A DNA stretch of 64,000 bases from Manduca sexta (GCF_014839805.1 NC_051118.1:2666001-2730000); one strand, 5' to 3'; numbered from the stretch's first letter, positions 36,023 to 47,547 are shown. Numbers and translations are program-made. The notes: a model not told the origin generated them from the sequence alone.

Positions 36023-36217
36023 CCCCCTTATTCATAGACGTTATTTATCTAAGGACGGGGCAAAGCTGTGATAACAAGTATTGTTGTATCTCAATATTAG
36101 TCAATTACAACGGCCCTATGTCTACGCACTGCGAAGGCTGCCATATGCACCACTGAGAAACCGACTTGTAATCACAGCAATGCTCCGTCCTTAGATAAAA
36201 AACGTCTATAAATACGT
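36023..36217. mobile_element. M2 foldback MITE, second copy, shorter
   Basis: Starts cccccttattcatagacg, shares gtattgttgtatctcaatat and caacggccctatgtct with 11598-11857, and ends aaaaaacgtctataaata. The last G run is lost. Confidence 0.75.
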
Positions 36218-36464
36218 AAGTCAATAAATCATATCAGTCAAATCATTATGCGTGATGAGAGGTGGGCAGAACCCTTCGGTAAGACAGTAGGCCATTAAAC
36301 GATTACCACGATTGCCTGAAGGTACGGGCTTACTAATATCTTTACTACTTGTTTAATTGGAGGGTAGTTGAGAGTTTCTTGTGTAAAATTTTGTAATATA
36401 GCTATTAGGCGTAGTTACATGAAGAGCACACTTGTCTGTTAATTAAAAAGTATTTTGATTTGAA

Positions 36465-36518
36465 ATATAACTACGGATTTTATCGGGTTAATCATATTAT
36501 TATTTTCTCCCAATGTAT
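36465..36518 (+). repeat. Rep-G, fragment
   Basis: Contains ctacggattttatcgggtta and ttattttctcccaatgta. Confidence 0.5.
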
Positions 36519-36564
36519 TTTGAGTTAACGTCTAACTAACTAGTAAAACTAGTAAAACGTAGTA

Positions 36565-36640
36565 CTAACTTTTGATCGCGGCTTCGCTCGCGTGATGGAG
36601 TTTTCCGGGATAAAGGTCCCGCTAAAAGAAGTATCCGATT
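36565..36640 (+). repeat. Rep-6, 5' fragment
   Basis: Contains gatcgcggcttcgctcgcgt and ttttccgggataaaggtccc. Confidence 0.6.
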
Positions 36641-36874
36641 TAATTATATTTGTTTCATTATTTTGGCATCTTATGTATCTTATATCTTTAGCATATACTT
36701 TCACATAAAAGGTAGATATATTCTGTCGCGGACTTTTATTTAGAAATATTTAAGACAAACAATCCTACGGTACATCACCTTTGTTTACCTCCACCAGGCT
36801 TAGGTAGCATACGCAAAGATAGCAACTTACTTGATATGTATATATTATGACCAAATTACACAAAATCATTATAA

Positions 36875-37055
36875 ATTGTAACTAGCGTGGCTTCGCCCGT
36901 GTGAATTATTTTTCCCGGGATAAAATGTCTATGTCCTTTCCAGGGTTTCAAACTATCACTATACCAAATGTCGTCGAAATCTATTCGTAGATGAGGTTAT
37001 TGTATTCAGATAGACAGACGCGGCGGGGGACTTTGTCTTACAATATTTAAATTAT
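36875..37055 (+). repeat. Rep-6
   Basis: Contains gcgtggcttcgcccgtgtga, cctttccagggtttcaaact and gactttgtcttacaatattt. Confidence 0.65.
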
Positions 37056-37485
37056 TATTAAGACTTAGCATCTATGTTACTTGAGATTCTAAGAAGCAAT
37101 GAATTTAGTCGTGAAGAAGCAAAGTAACTTTGACAAAATGTTACCTTCTTAGGGATAATATTATGATGTTATATTTTTCTTTACCTTTGACAAATAAGTA
37201 TTCAGTAACTTAGCAGATAACGTGATTCATTTATTTTGTGAATTAAAAACTAGTGGTGTATAAAGTTTAGAAGTTTGCGCCGTATAACTTTCTAATTATA
37301 TTTTTATTTGAAACATAGCATGGGCTATAATTCTTAAGAATTACGCTATCTACCAAGCCCTCAAATACGACAATGATTGTACTATGGTGCTTGACGGCAT
37401 AAATGAACATTGCAGTTTTTACCCACCTTGTCTTTTGCATACGAGACGTACTGCCTATGAATGTGTGCTATGCTACCCATTAGAG

Positions 37486-37733
37486 CAGCTATACTCTAAG
37501 TGTGTTCCGCGGAACCCTAGGGTTCCGTTATACCTCTGTCGGGGTTCCGCAAGAATTTAGAAAAAAAAATCAATACACCTCTCTCAATAATAATTAGTAA
37601 CTGTTACATTGTACTTTTATTATGCTGATTAATAAAAAATACACTTATAAAAACAATTGTTTTATTGTAGGGTTCCATCAAGTATTTTGCTTCCCAAAAG
37701 GGTTCCGTCATTTAAAAAGTTTGAGAACCACTG
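37486..37733. mobile_element. hAT MITE 1, perfect 8-bp target duplication
   Basis: 248 bp. CATTAGAG flanks it at 37478-37485 and 37734-37741. Right terminus reads CAGTGGTTCTCAAACTTTTT on the minus strand, a typical hAT end. Left terminus CAGCTATACTCTAAG. AT-rich interior, with ggttccg segments near both ends. Confidence 0.9.
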
Positions 37734-37754
37734 CATTAGAGGCATACCAAAACA

Positions 37755-37928
37755 GTGCTGGTGGTAGGATATTTGCATCTGGCCGGATAGCGTCATAGTG
37801 AACCAGGCCGGCATAATTGTGGTGACTGGCGAGGGATAATCTTTAATTAGTCCATACTATCCAGAACCCACTCCGCTTACCATCAGGTGAAGTTGGTAAC
37901 TTTGCTGTGTCCGTATTTAATAGAAAAG
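37755..37928 (+). mobile_element. Rep-4, internally deleted
   Basis: Starts gctggtggtaggatatttgc, skips the central part, then aaccaggccggcataattgt and cttaccatcaggtgaagttg. Confidence 0.75.
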
Positions 37929-37969
37929 TTGTATAATTTAGTAGTTCTTTTATACTAGCTCCTTATTTC

Positions 37970-38025
37970 GTACACACTCATACTCACACACACACATACA
38001 CTCACTCACACGCACACACAGTCTT
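37970..38025. repeat. (CA)n-rich microsatellite
   Basis: Interrupted CA/CT runs (tcacacacacacataca). Simple repeat just upstream of a SINE-C. Confidence 0.85.
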
Positions 38026-38138
38026 ACATACAACACCGTTCTCATTACGTTAATTTTTATTTTTATTTTGTAATTTTTACCTTCTTTTAAATTTATTATT
38101 TTAACTATGTATTTGCTTGAAATTATTATTTCTTGTAA

Positions 38139-38470
38139 GCGGCGATAGCCTAGTTGGTTGTGGAACGGACTGCCGAGACGAATGTCCGCAGGTTCAAATC
38201 CCAAGGGCACACACCTCTGGTTTTTCTAAAAAAATTATGTGTGTATTCTTTGTGAATTATCGCTTTCTTTAACGGTGAAGGAAAACATCGTGAGGAAACC
38301 TGCATACCTGAGAAGTTCTCTATAGGAATTTCGAGGGTGTGTGAAGTCTACAAATCCGCACTAAGCCAGCGTGGTGGACTAAGGCCTAATCCCTCTCAGT
38401 AGTAGAGGAGGCTCGTGCTCAGCAGTGGGCAAGTATATAATACAGGGCTGATATTATTATTATTATTATT
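38139..38470 (+). mobile_element. SINE-C, full length, (ATT)n tail
   Basis: Head gcggcgatagcctagttgg, B-box ggttcaaatccc, ctttaacggtgaaggaaaac in the body, tail (att)n. ttattatttcttgt flanks it on both sides as a probable target duplication overlapping the tail. Confidence 0.92.
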
Positions 38471-38612
38471 TCTTGTTCTTAATCATTTGTAACTATTCCT
38501 TTCGAAAGTGGGGGCTGTTAACTGCAACACAGTTAGATTAACTAACTAGTGCAGTTAGCAACTATCTACCGTACCTATTTCATGTGTGTTTTGGTATCTA
38601 ATAAATAATAAT

Positions 38613-38891
38613 TTACTAGTTGACCCGTCAGACGTTGTCCCGTCTTAACTATGAATGTGCAGCGCGCATTCTGTCAATCACTGACAGTTATTTCAAACAA
38701 TTGACAGTTTTATAAAATTAATATTTTCGTTAAGTTTTCTTAAATATTCTAATTTGCCGCGCAATTTTTTGAATTTTTTCTTTCATAAAAATCTTCTGAC
38801 AATAACAAACACAACAAAAAAAATCGGTCCAGCCGTTCACGCGTGATGCGATGACCAAGGGAAATAGAGATTCATTTTTATATATATAGAT
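38613..38891 (+). mobile_element. Rep-5 (LINE 3'-end-like)
   Basis: Starts tactagttgacccgtcagac and ends ttttatatatatagatt. Shares the extra gacagttattt segment with the 32552 copy. Confidence 0.75.
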
Positions 38892-39199
38892 TATTAAGGC
38901 GGAGCTCTAGAACTAAGAGATTAAATATAAACAAACTTCGATCACAATAACATATTTAAAATAATTTCTCCTGCGCCGTAAAATAAAGTTCCTAACAAGC
39001 TTTATATATTACAAAGTTTGCAGTTGGGAAATTTTTAATGTTGCCCTAATATGGAAGTTTCCGTCGTGTTCGAAAACAAAACTTCAGGCGGAAGGTACAT
39101 TGCGGTTTGGCAAAACAATAGAAAAAATACTTTGAACCGGGAAGCGGTTTGGGCTGGGTTTTGATTTTCGCATTTACAACATATTTTCAACCACAGACA

Positions 39200-39990
39200 A
39201 TAAACTATATAGTTAGTTATAGACTGAACATCAGGGCCAAATTTTTGCTCTAAAAGTTTTTGGTTTTTTTTTTTTTTTAATTTAAATTGTACATTATGCC
39301 AAATTCAAGTTAGGCTTCCAAAAGTTATTACCAATTGGTGGTAAATCGCTGTCTTATTTTAAATCTCCGTATATCAAGATGTCATAGCGTCCTTAGATAT
39401 TAATACAAAAATAAATATATTTACAGAAAATATATAGTGTAATGAGATGAAAATTGGTGTGCGTGCAGTGCAGGGGATGGAATGGTGCAGATGAGGATGA
39501 GGTCGTTGACTGCGGTGATGTTGAGCGGGGCGACAAGAATAAACACCAATATGATTCGACGGACACTATAATTAATGAATGATAACACAGAGTGTTGTGT
39601 CCCACCAGGTGGAAGCGCAACCCCCTTGCCGTTACTACAGGGAATAGTCCCACGCAGTGGAAGCTAATTCCTACTTTAAGAGAAAGCAAATATATTAAAC
39701 AAGATAGTGTCGTATAATTTCTTTCATCTTTTTTTAAACTAGGAAATAATGCTTCCAGACGTCATGTTTCGCCAGAGAATCTTGACATCACAATGTATAA
39801 ATTACTCGTTCCGTTGTAGCGCCATCTCTTGACGATGGGATGGAACAAGTTTTAATTTCCGATGTGTTACAATAGATGTTTTGCTATTTCACGGTAGTTT
39901 AAGTAACCATTACATATCCGCAAAATTTTTGTATGACAATCTTTCCAATGTCCGTTCTTAATCTTAGAACTGTTTATTTTCAATTGTCCT
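39200..39990 (+). repeat. Rep-H, split by other sequence
   Basis: Left part 39205-39430 (atagactgaacatcagggcc) also contains a T run at 39265. Right part from about 39870 (gatgttttgctatttcacgg) to tgtatgacaatctttccaat. The ~430 bp between them is partly unidentified and includes tgtagcgccatctcttgacg. Confidence 0.6.
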
Positions 39991-40067
39991 GAATGTTATT
40001 TAAATAAGGCTACAAATTTAAAACCGGGTTTGTTAATTTCTCATAATATAACGTACAACCATCGTTA

Positions 40068-40280
40068 GGGGCCGTTCAGGGATTACGTAACGCAATTATT
40101 GAAGATTTCTGACCCCCCCCCCCCCTCCAAAAGTTATGTAACTCTAAGGTGTCATTGTGTGGGTAATATTCACAATTATTTTACGCAAAAATCCGGAAAG
40201 TCGCTAAAATACCTATGTTATTGTTTTAAAATAAAAAAAAAAAAATGTTACACAACCTTTTGTACGAGACCCCCCCTCCT
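40068..40280 (+). mobile_element. M5 MITE, right end missing or degraded
   Basis: Starts ggggccgttcagggattacg, contains a C run at 40114-40125 and a segment ttcacaattattttacgcaa shared with 45195-45513. Confidence 0.7.
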
Positions 40281-40319
40281 TTTTTAATTTTCCCTTTTAA
40301 TTGGGAGGGCAGAGGTTAC

Positions 40320-41340
40320 CAGCCCATAGAGACTCGTCATTAATCGTGTTTTCAATGTAATTCAGTACGTTAAGGCCTAAGCAAAGTCTCCATATTTTTA
40401 TCCATGTTTAGTGTTATATAAATTAGATTACAGCTAAGTCTTCGTTTTAATTTTTTCCTGTTTTAAGTTTTCTGGCCGAAGCCATGGTGGCGAAATAATC
40501 TTGGCCTACATAGTTCTTTCGTAAGAAGGTAAAGAGACTTTTCCTCATACAGCCACGAGCATAGCATATAATAACCTGGCATTAATTTCATAATAATTAA
40601 GAAATTCCATTTGCGCACAAACCACTTATAGAAAATCAGCTTAAAAAACAATTAATATGAGTGCAGCACTATGCAATATTCCCGCAAATGTCAAATTTTG
40701 AGGTTATGAAATGTCCATCACTGGCCCCATTAGTCACACTTAAAAATTAATCTAAATAACTAGTTGAACATTTAATTTATTTGATTAGAACATAGTTCTT
40801 AAAGATAATGGAAAAGCCTTAATTAAAAACCCGCATTCATTTATAAAATATTGCATTTTACTTGAACAAACTCAGGCCTTTGAAATATCGTGTGAAAGAG
40901 CGCGGGTAAACACGAAAAGGTTTACTATTTTAATTATTTTAAAATAATGGCTCTGTGGAGAGTGATTATGTTTAGTTTGTCATTTTGAGCGGTTATTTAC
41001 ATATTCTGTGACTTGTTTATGTTTATTTTAGGATTATAATGATAAATTGATTTGGATATAGCTCCCTTGAGTGAAGAATATTAAATTGTTATCTTTTTTT
41101 AATGGAAAATGTCGAAACTTTTTTTCTATTCTCTAGACAAAATAAAAAAAATACTTTTTGTACTTGGCTTGTGGATAATGTTTATATTTTTTTTAACATT
41201 CAAAAGTACCGGCTAAAGTCATAAACCATACAGCCAAGTTGCGTTTTTAAGTTTAAATTCTTATTCGACCAAATAATCGAATAAATATAGATAAATTTTT
41301 AACGAAAAAATTAAACATATTAACATAATATTTTTTTTAT
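40320..41340. other. AT-rich, nothing identified
   Basis: No recognised repeat and no convincing open frame. Confidence 0.5.
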
Positions 41341-41402
41341 ACGGATACAGCGAAGTGTCTCCACTGCACCTATCAAGCCTATTGGAATCCAAATATAGTG
41401 TT
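41340..41402 (-). mobile_element. Rep-4, 3' fragment, reverse
   Basis: Contains acggatacagcgaagtgtct and a degraded cctattggaatcc. Confidence 0.45.
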
Positions 41403-41431
41403 GAATAATATTAACGCGTGCAATATTTCAA

Positions 41432-41758
41432 TTTAATAAGCGGCGATAGTCTAGTTGGTTGTGGAATGGACTGCCGAGGCGAATGCCTGCAGGTTCAAAT
41501 CCCGAGGACCCACACCTCTGACTTTTCTGAAAAATTATGTGTGTATACTTTGTGAATTATCGCTTGCTTTAACGGTGAAGGAAAACATCACGAGGAAACC
41601 TGCACACCTGAATAATTCTTTATAGGAATTTTGAGGGTGTGTGTAGTCGACCAATCCGCACTAGGCCAGCGTGGTGGATTAAGCCCTCTCAGCAGTAGAG
41701 GAGGCCCGTGCCCAACAGTGGGACAGTATATAATACAGGGCTGATATTATTATTATTA
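41432..41758 (+). mobile_element. SINE-C, full length with 11-bp target duplication
   Basis: Flanked by caatatttcaa at 41421-41431 and 41759-41769. Head gcggcgatagtctagttgg from 41440; tail (att)n. Confidence 0.92.
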
Positions 41759-41780
41759 CAATATTTCAACATAAGGTGAA

Positions 41781-41986
41781 GGGGCCTATTCCATCTACAG
41801 GAGCATATCCGTCTTTTTGCAGCTACACGCCTGTAGTACGCCTACTAATCAAAAAGCAATTTTGATAGCCGTATAGGTAAATAAGGGATATTTCTAACTC
41901 TTACCTATACGGCTATCTAAGCTATCCTTTCAATAGTGCACCTGTAATTGCAAAAAAACTGATTCACATAGACGGAAAAGGGCCCC
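41781..41986. mobile_element. M3 MITE
   Basis: Ends ggggcctattcc and gacggaaaagggcccc. Internal hairpin: gccgtataggtaaataaggg faces cttacctatacggc. Confidence 0.75.
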
Positions 41987-42324
41987 TGGATCTTTATGAA
42001 CCATTCAGTAATCTAAAAACAAGGAATTGTGCCGCATTATACTTCTATTTGAGAATAAAGGTATGTCCAAAGTTGTTCGGTTAATGATGGGTTTGGCATC
42101 GTGCCGCGAATGTATGACCAACGGGGACTTACTACGAGAATTGAAATATTAATTATTAAGTGTTGCCCGCACCGTCTACCTTAAATATGCTTATGAAATC
42201 TCTTAATAGTACGTGTTTTTTAAATCTCAGCTAACATGAAAGACGTAAAGTATAAAGTCCTATTGTATATTATTTTAATAGTATTATAAATGCAAAAATT
42301 AAGATCGATGATTTTATTTTTTCC

Positions 42325-42545
42325 TTTGAATGACGTATTATTTGGTATTCCACTGCAATCGTCATCCTGACAATTGAAATGTTAGATTTTATGTCCAGTA
42401 GTTACACTGGCTACAATGTCCTCCAAACTGGAACACAACTGTGACTACATACTGCTGCTTAGCGGCAGAATAGACATTGCGGTGGTACCTACCCAGGCAG
42501 ACGCTCATATATGAGAGACCACCAGGAGTTTCAACAGCCTCACAT
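42325..42545 (-). mobile_element. Rep-3, partial, reverse
   Basis: The 3' terminal part is missing. Begins ttatttggtattccactgc and runs to gctcatatatgagagaccacc. Confidence 0.78.
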
Positions 42546-43350
42546 ACGAAAGACCTATCACCAGTATATACAATGGACATAGTTAGGCCACATTCAAAGA
42601 TATACTTCAGTAAATATTCCCACAAATAACCTGAACTTATGCGAGGCTCAATCCAGATCTTTGAGAGGCCTTTTACCCCATTGCCGATGAAAGCTATGTT
42701 ACTCTGTGTCCCTTGCAAGCGTTAGACCTTAGTAGGTTCCCTGGTTCGCCACAGAGGCCGCCACTAACCCTAAAAGTTTCATAGTAGCACCCCCTCAATA
42801 ACCATCTGTTACACCTGTCGCCCATCTTTTAATCTTATTTCATCGCTTTGATAGATCGTCAGTAGACAGACAACTGTGTATATTTAGACTTGTGATTTCT
42901 TGTACATGATAGCGAATGAGTAATTAAGTACAGTGCAATCGCTTGATCATGGCCGATGTCACGAGTGGCGATAAAGGCGTCGTTACTGGCCAGAAGAAGA
43001 ACTGAAGACAAATACAGAGGGTACTGCCGTGCTAAGCTATAAAGCGATATCTCAAAAAGATCAAAATCTTGATTTTTATGTCTTCAGATAGCTTAAAGAA
43101 ATACCCATCTAATGAACTTACCTTAATAACGGTATCTTGTTTAGAACTTGTTAAAAAAACCTTAAAAGAGGATCTCTATCTCAGTTTTACACATAATATT
43201 AACAAAACGTCGATTATCTCGAAATAAGGTTTCCCTGACATACCACTTTTGTACTTAGCACGGCAGAGCAGGTTGTGATTAACTTCAAATTTGCGAAGAC
43301 GAAATGGCCTTACTGTATTTACTTGAGAACTGAAAACCATTTTTATTATA
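42546..43350. other. Unidentified, slightly GC-richer
   Basis: Contains ctttgagaggccttttaccc and gttccctggttcgccacaga, which read like retroelement debris. No domain recognised. A 109-codon frame (42389-42718, minus) runs across the boundary of Rep-3 and is not a gene. Confidence 0.4.
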
Positions 43351-43354
43351 CGTG

Positions 43355-43425
43355 CTCGATAGTGACCCAACTGCACCTGATGGTAAGTGGAGAGGGATCT
43401 AATAGAACGTCGACTGAAATCAAAG
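43355..43425 (-). mobile_element. Rep-4, 3' fragment, reverse
   Basis: Contains ctgcacctgatggtaagtgg and ctaatagaacgtcgactga. Confidence 0.65.
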
Positions 43426-43494
43426 AACCGTTAAAATCTATAAATATTATTAAACAAATCCCCCAAAAGCTATATGTCTGTATGTGATCGATTT

Positions 43495-43730
43495 TCTCAA
43501 AATCTACTGAACGGATTTTTGTACGGTTTTTACTAAAACATAGTGCAATTCTTGAGGAAGGTTTAGGGGTTACGTACCTTACGATTTTATGTAAATTGAC
43601 CGAAACATAACGATTACTGTTGAAAAGGTCGCGTGGTTGTAAAAATCATGTGTTTTGGGATTTACGCGGGAAAAATTTGTCACATATTGATTTCCACGTG
43701 GACGAAGCCGCGGGCACAGCTAGTATACTA
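43495..43730 (-). repeat. Rep-6, second subtype, reverse
   Basis: Starts tcaaaatctactgaacggat and ends ggacgaagccgcgggcacag, ctagta. Complement of the 32832 subtype. Confidence 0.65.
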
Positions 43731-43734
43731 CTAC

Positions 43735-44600
43735 TTAGATACGTTACCTACAAGTTTGTACGAAATTATTGTCTATCTCGCACTTGGCCGGGTTTTTTAA
43801 TAAATTTCTAAATTCATCCTGCAACATCACCTCTAGGACAATCATTCTGAAATCCTATCTCCATAACACCACAACAAAAGCGGAAATATTCCCAAATAAG
43901 TTCTTTGGCGGCCATTTCTACAAAATATTAAGTGTCATCCAGTAAAACGCCTTTTATGTTAGAAGGAAACAATTTCTCGCGACTCGTTTTGCCTTGACAT
44001 CAATTCGGAAGTTGGATCGTCTATTCTCTATGACGTCTCTGTCTTTTGTTAATGGAATTGTGGCACCCTCTTTGGCGTGGTCCACGCGATTGGGTCTTGA
44101 GTTCTATTTTCAGTTAGGGCTATTTTTTTTTAACTCCCTTGTTGAAACATAAATCTAGTTTTATATTCAGTCTTATATTTAGAATATACTGGACTTATGG
44201 TGCAACCAATTGTTTATTGTTATGTAATAATGTGTTCCTCCTGTGAAGGCCTGTTATTAAAACAGCACTGCAGCAATTACTTACTGAATTGTTATAAATA
44301 ACTATGTAAGGTGTATATTTTGTTGGCTGTTCAAATAAATAAATAAAGTATGTTCGATAGGGAATCTCTCAGTCAGGGTTAACTTTATCAACACATTGAG
44401 CAAAAATTCAAATTCTGGGTACATCTGTTTATGCAAAATGTATGAAGGAAACTGAGACAGTCGCTAATTAAAAAAAAAATAATGCCAGCGCATATTTGGT
44501 GGAACACAGCTCAGATTTTCTACTGTCAAACTATTATTAACATTGTATTCATTGAAATTATATTCAAAATTAATTAACACAACATATAATGCAATTATGT
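43735..44600. other. AT-rich, nothing identified
   Basis: No recognised repeat or gene. Confidence 0.5.
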
Positions 44601-44825
44601 GTCAAATTATGTGTGTTCTTTGTGAATAACCGCTTGCTTTAACGGCGAAGGAAAATATCGTGAGGAAGCATGCATACCTTGTGTGTGGTGTGTGAAGTCT
44701 ACCAAACCGCACCAGGCCAGCGTGGTGGACTAAGGTCTAGTCCCTCTCAGTAGTGGAGGTGGCCCGTGCCCAGCAGTGAAACAGTATATACAAAACTGAT
44801 ATCATCATCATTATCATCAACGACA
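44600..44825 (+). mobile_element. SINE-C, 5'-truncated
   Basis: Starts in the body (ttatgtgtgttctttgtgaa), continues through ggccagcgtggtggactaag, and ends with an atcatcatcatt-like tail. The head is missing. Confidence 0.8.
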
Positions 44826-45084
44826 AAATCATTTAATCCAATAAATTTCACAGACGTTCGTTTATTAGTGAGTAAATAATCTAAATCAAATAGACACTAA
44901 TGGTAAATAAACAGAGCATTGTAATATTTACTCTCCTAGTTCTAGCTTATTTATGTTGTTGCTTGGATGACAAATTGGTACATTTGTATATGCTTCCGAG
45001 TATTTATTATTAGCGACTTAACCGCCTTTTATTTTCCCCTGAGATAATTCTCGCTCGGTCTTCAAAACGAATGAACTCCCATAC

Positions 45085-45690
45085 ATGAGGGAACATTTGT
45101 CGCGGCCCTAGGCACACAGTTCAGTAGGTATACCACATGGTTGAAACTACACATTGAGGACTATGAGGGCTCGGGACTTCCTGGCCTTCGCCCTGGGGCC
45201 GTTCAAGTATTACGTAACGCAATTTATGAAGATTTTTGACCCCCAATGTAACGCGCCGTAACATTTTCCAGTACGTTCCCTACCCCCTCCAAAAGTTACG
45301 TAACTCTACATTTTTTTTTTCTAATATTCACAATTATTTCACACAAAATACTGGAAAGTCTCTAAAATATCTTTGTTATTTTTTTTTAAATTAAAAAAAA
45401 ATGTTACATAACGCTTTATACGAAATTTCCCTCCTGCTCCTGTAAAGCATCGTAACGTTTTACAAGAACCGTTCTCCCGCCCAGATTGCGTTACGTAATA
45501 TTTGGACGGCTCCCCTCCGCCCATACTAAGAAGGTTCCTTTTCCTTCCCTCACACTTCTCTTGCCCAGATATCCCCTCCTAACTTTCCTCCAGGGCCCTG
45601 CAGTAGCTAAGCCGGGGGATTCCAGTATCCCATTCAAAAGTTTCCGCCAGTGGTTGATAGCGGGGCCCGATATTAAAAAAAAAGAACACC
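45085..45690 (+). repeat. Rep-P, split by M5
   Basis: Left part up to 45194 (tgtcgcggccctaggcacac, ctggccttcgccct); right part from about 45514 (cctccgcccatactaagaag, cggggcccgatatt). Inverted relative to the 34345 copy, which is continuous at this point. Confidence 0.65.
45195..45513. mobile_element. M5 MITE, complete, inside Rep-P
   Basis: Inverted ends ggggccgttcaagtattacg and cgtaatatttggacggctcc. CCT at 45192-45194 and 45514-45516 is a possible 3-bp duplication. Superfamily not assigned. Confidence 0.75.
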
Positions 45691-45711
45691 TTTTAGCATA
45701 TAAAGAGATGT

Positions 45712-46005
45712 TATAACCCGCCATAGCCCACGTGAGTGTGTCGTCTTCCGGGATCAGCCTGTGTATATTTGTTGCAAGGCCGGCATAATTGTATCGACTG
45801 ACGAGGAGTGATCTCTCGTCATTCTATTGAACCCAACTCCGCTTACCATCAGGTCCGAGATCAGCCTGTCTATATATTGATATTTGTTTCAAGGCCGGCA
45901 TGATTGTGTCGACTGACGAGGAGTGATCTCTCGTCATTCTATTGAACCCAACTTCGCTTACCATCAGGTACAGTGGGATCACTTCTGATACCCGTATAAA
46001 AATAT
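45712..46005 (+). mobile_element. Rep-4, truncated, with its 3' part tandemly duplicated
   Basis: The segment from gatcagcctgt to cttaccatcagg occurs twice, at about 45752-45851 and 45860-45969. The second copy carries the terminal tail. Confidence 0.82.
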
Positions 46006-46018
46006 ATATTCTCTAGGG

Positions 46019-46306
46019 CACGGGTGGCCAACTTGGTAAGACCCAAGGTCTACTTTTCACTGATGATACTCTGTGCGATCTACCAAGCTACATACATCTT
46101 GAAATCTTAAATGAAACAACATAGTTCAGCACACAATTTATTATTATTTTGATTAAAAAATAATACAAATCGATGCGTGCAGCAGTTAGTGATTAGGTAT
46201 GTTGCGCGGTCTGTTCTACGTATTTATATTTTTGCCCTGCCACGATCGACTGGACTTGTTGTGGCGATCGACCAGTTGATCGCGATCGACCGGTTGGCCA
46301 CCCCTG
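46019..46306. mobile_element. hAT MITE 2, 8-bp target duplication with one mismatch
   Basis: 288 bp. Flanks ctctaggg (46011-46018) and ctctaagg (46307-46314). Ends cacgggtggccaac and gttggccacccctg are inverted, with repeated gatcgacc motifs at the right end. Typical hAT ends. Confidence 0.88.
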
Positions 46307-46616
46307 CTCTAAGGCTAGTCAAAACAGTGATTAAAGGTAAGTAAGAATTTTATTAATTTAATTCGTAAGAAGGTAAATAATTAATTGACTTTCATCATAC
46401 TTCATTGCGAAACTTTGTTCAGTTGTTTGAAAGTTTATTGCAAGTAAAAGTTATTGCAAAACGGATTTTATAGAAGTTGTAGGGAAAAGTTAATAAGTTT
46501 TACTGTTGAGTAATATATTTTATTAAAATAATCAAAATGTGTTATTTCCAATTTAACTTGTAACTAAAAGTGATGATTTAAGAATAATAAGATTTTAGGC
46601 AAAGATTCTTTAAAAA

Positions 46617-46682
46617 AGCGACGATAGCCTAGTTAGAAACGGTCTGCCGAGACGAATATCCGTAAGTTCGTCAAGGGCCCAC
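46617..46682 (+). mobile_element. SINE-C head, fused to Rep-G
   Basis: Head gcgacgatagcctagtt and a degraded B box up to agggcccacac, then an abrupt switch to Rep-G sequence (gatcacggggaactgtgg). Confidence 0.6.
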
Positions 46683-46790
46683 ACGATCACGGGGAACTGT
46701 GGTGTTGGTCGTCCAAAAAATCAGTTACACTATCTATGTATCTACATTTTACAATTATACATTAATCATAAAAATAGTTTTGTTTCAATT
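46683..46790 (+). repeat. Rep-G, fragment fused to a SINE-C head
   Basis: Contains gatcacggggaactgtggtg and aaatcagttacactatct, matching 59163-59245. Confidence 0.55.
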
Positions 46791-46799
46791 ACAATAATA

Positions 46800-47455
46800 A
46801 ATAATCAATGCGTGCGATAATGCACTGTTTTTGAAAACCAAATTCAATATAGATGCCATATTTATGTTTTTACTCAAATATATTTGATTTTTGGTATAGT
46901 AAGATTCCAAGAATCGTAGCCCACTCGATTAAAAATTCGTCAACCCGCATCAAATATCGGATTGTTCCTTTTTTAAACCGGAACGAATGAAAAGGTAAAT
47001 ACGAGTGTTGCAAAACATTTTTTCTTTTTTTACCGTTGTGTTGCCAATTTCGACGGAATTTTGAACCGTTATTTAATTATTTTTTTATTCGTTTCTAACT
47101 ACAATATAGTTCGAGTTCAGAATAAGTAATGCTTTAGTTATGTGCTACAATACTAAAACGATTTTGATGTACGAACTCAACTATTTTTAATATTATTCCT
47201 ATTTAATAATGCGATGTCAAAGTGACCCTGTATACAAATGTTATTATAGCTTCCAATACGGAATAATGCCGCCATAAATAAAAGCAGATGTCACCAACAG
47301 GTGTTACATCGTTCAAAACGCATTACGGACACACGTATTGTTCGTGTGTAGACGTGAGAGTGAAGCTAATGTCTCTCTTTCTGTCGTCAGTGGCATCAGA
47401 ATAGTAATGTACTCTTCTATTTAACTGAAGCTAAGATATAGGAAAGCGTTTCTAC
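46800..47455. other. AT-rich, mostly unidentified
   Basis: Only tgcgatgtcaaagtgaccct, gtata near 47210-47235 resembles the right terminus of M1. A matching left end was not found. Confidence 0.45.
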
Positions 47456-47547
47456 CATTGACGTATATTCTATAGACACGAACGTCCATATTAACTATTT
47501 GTTCAAAATCTGAACTAAAATGGCAAAACGTCACTGTTATAACCTAC
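47456..47547 (+). repeat. Rep-X, left part of an interrupted copy
   Basis: Starts ttgacgtatattctatagac and continues through ttgttcaaaatctgaac to cgtcactgttataacc. The right part resumes at about 49922. The interruption is a LINE fragment plus an R1-like element. Confidence 0.8.

Noticed and set aside
42389..42718. 109-codon frame, minus strand
   Set aside because: Half of it is a Rep-3 copy read in reverse; no domain.
47205..47237. Possible further M1 copy
   Set aside because: Only the terminal ~25 bases match, and no left end was found.
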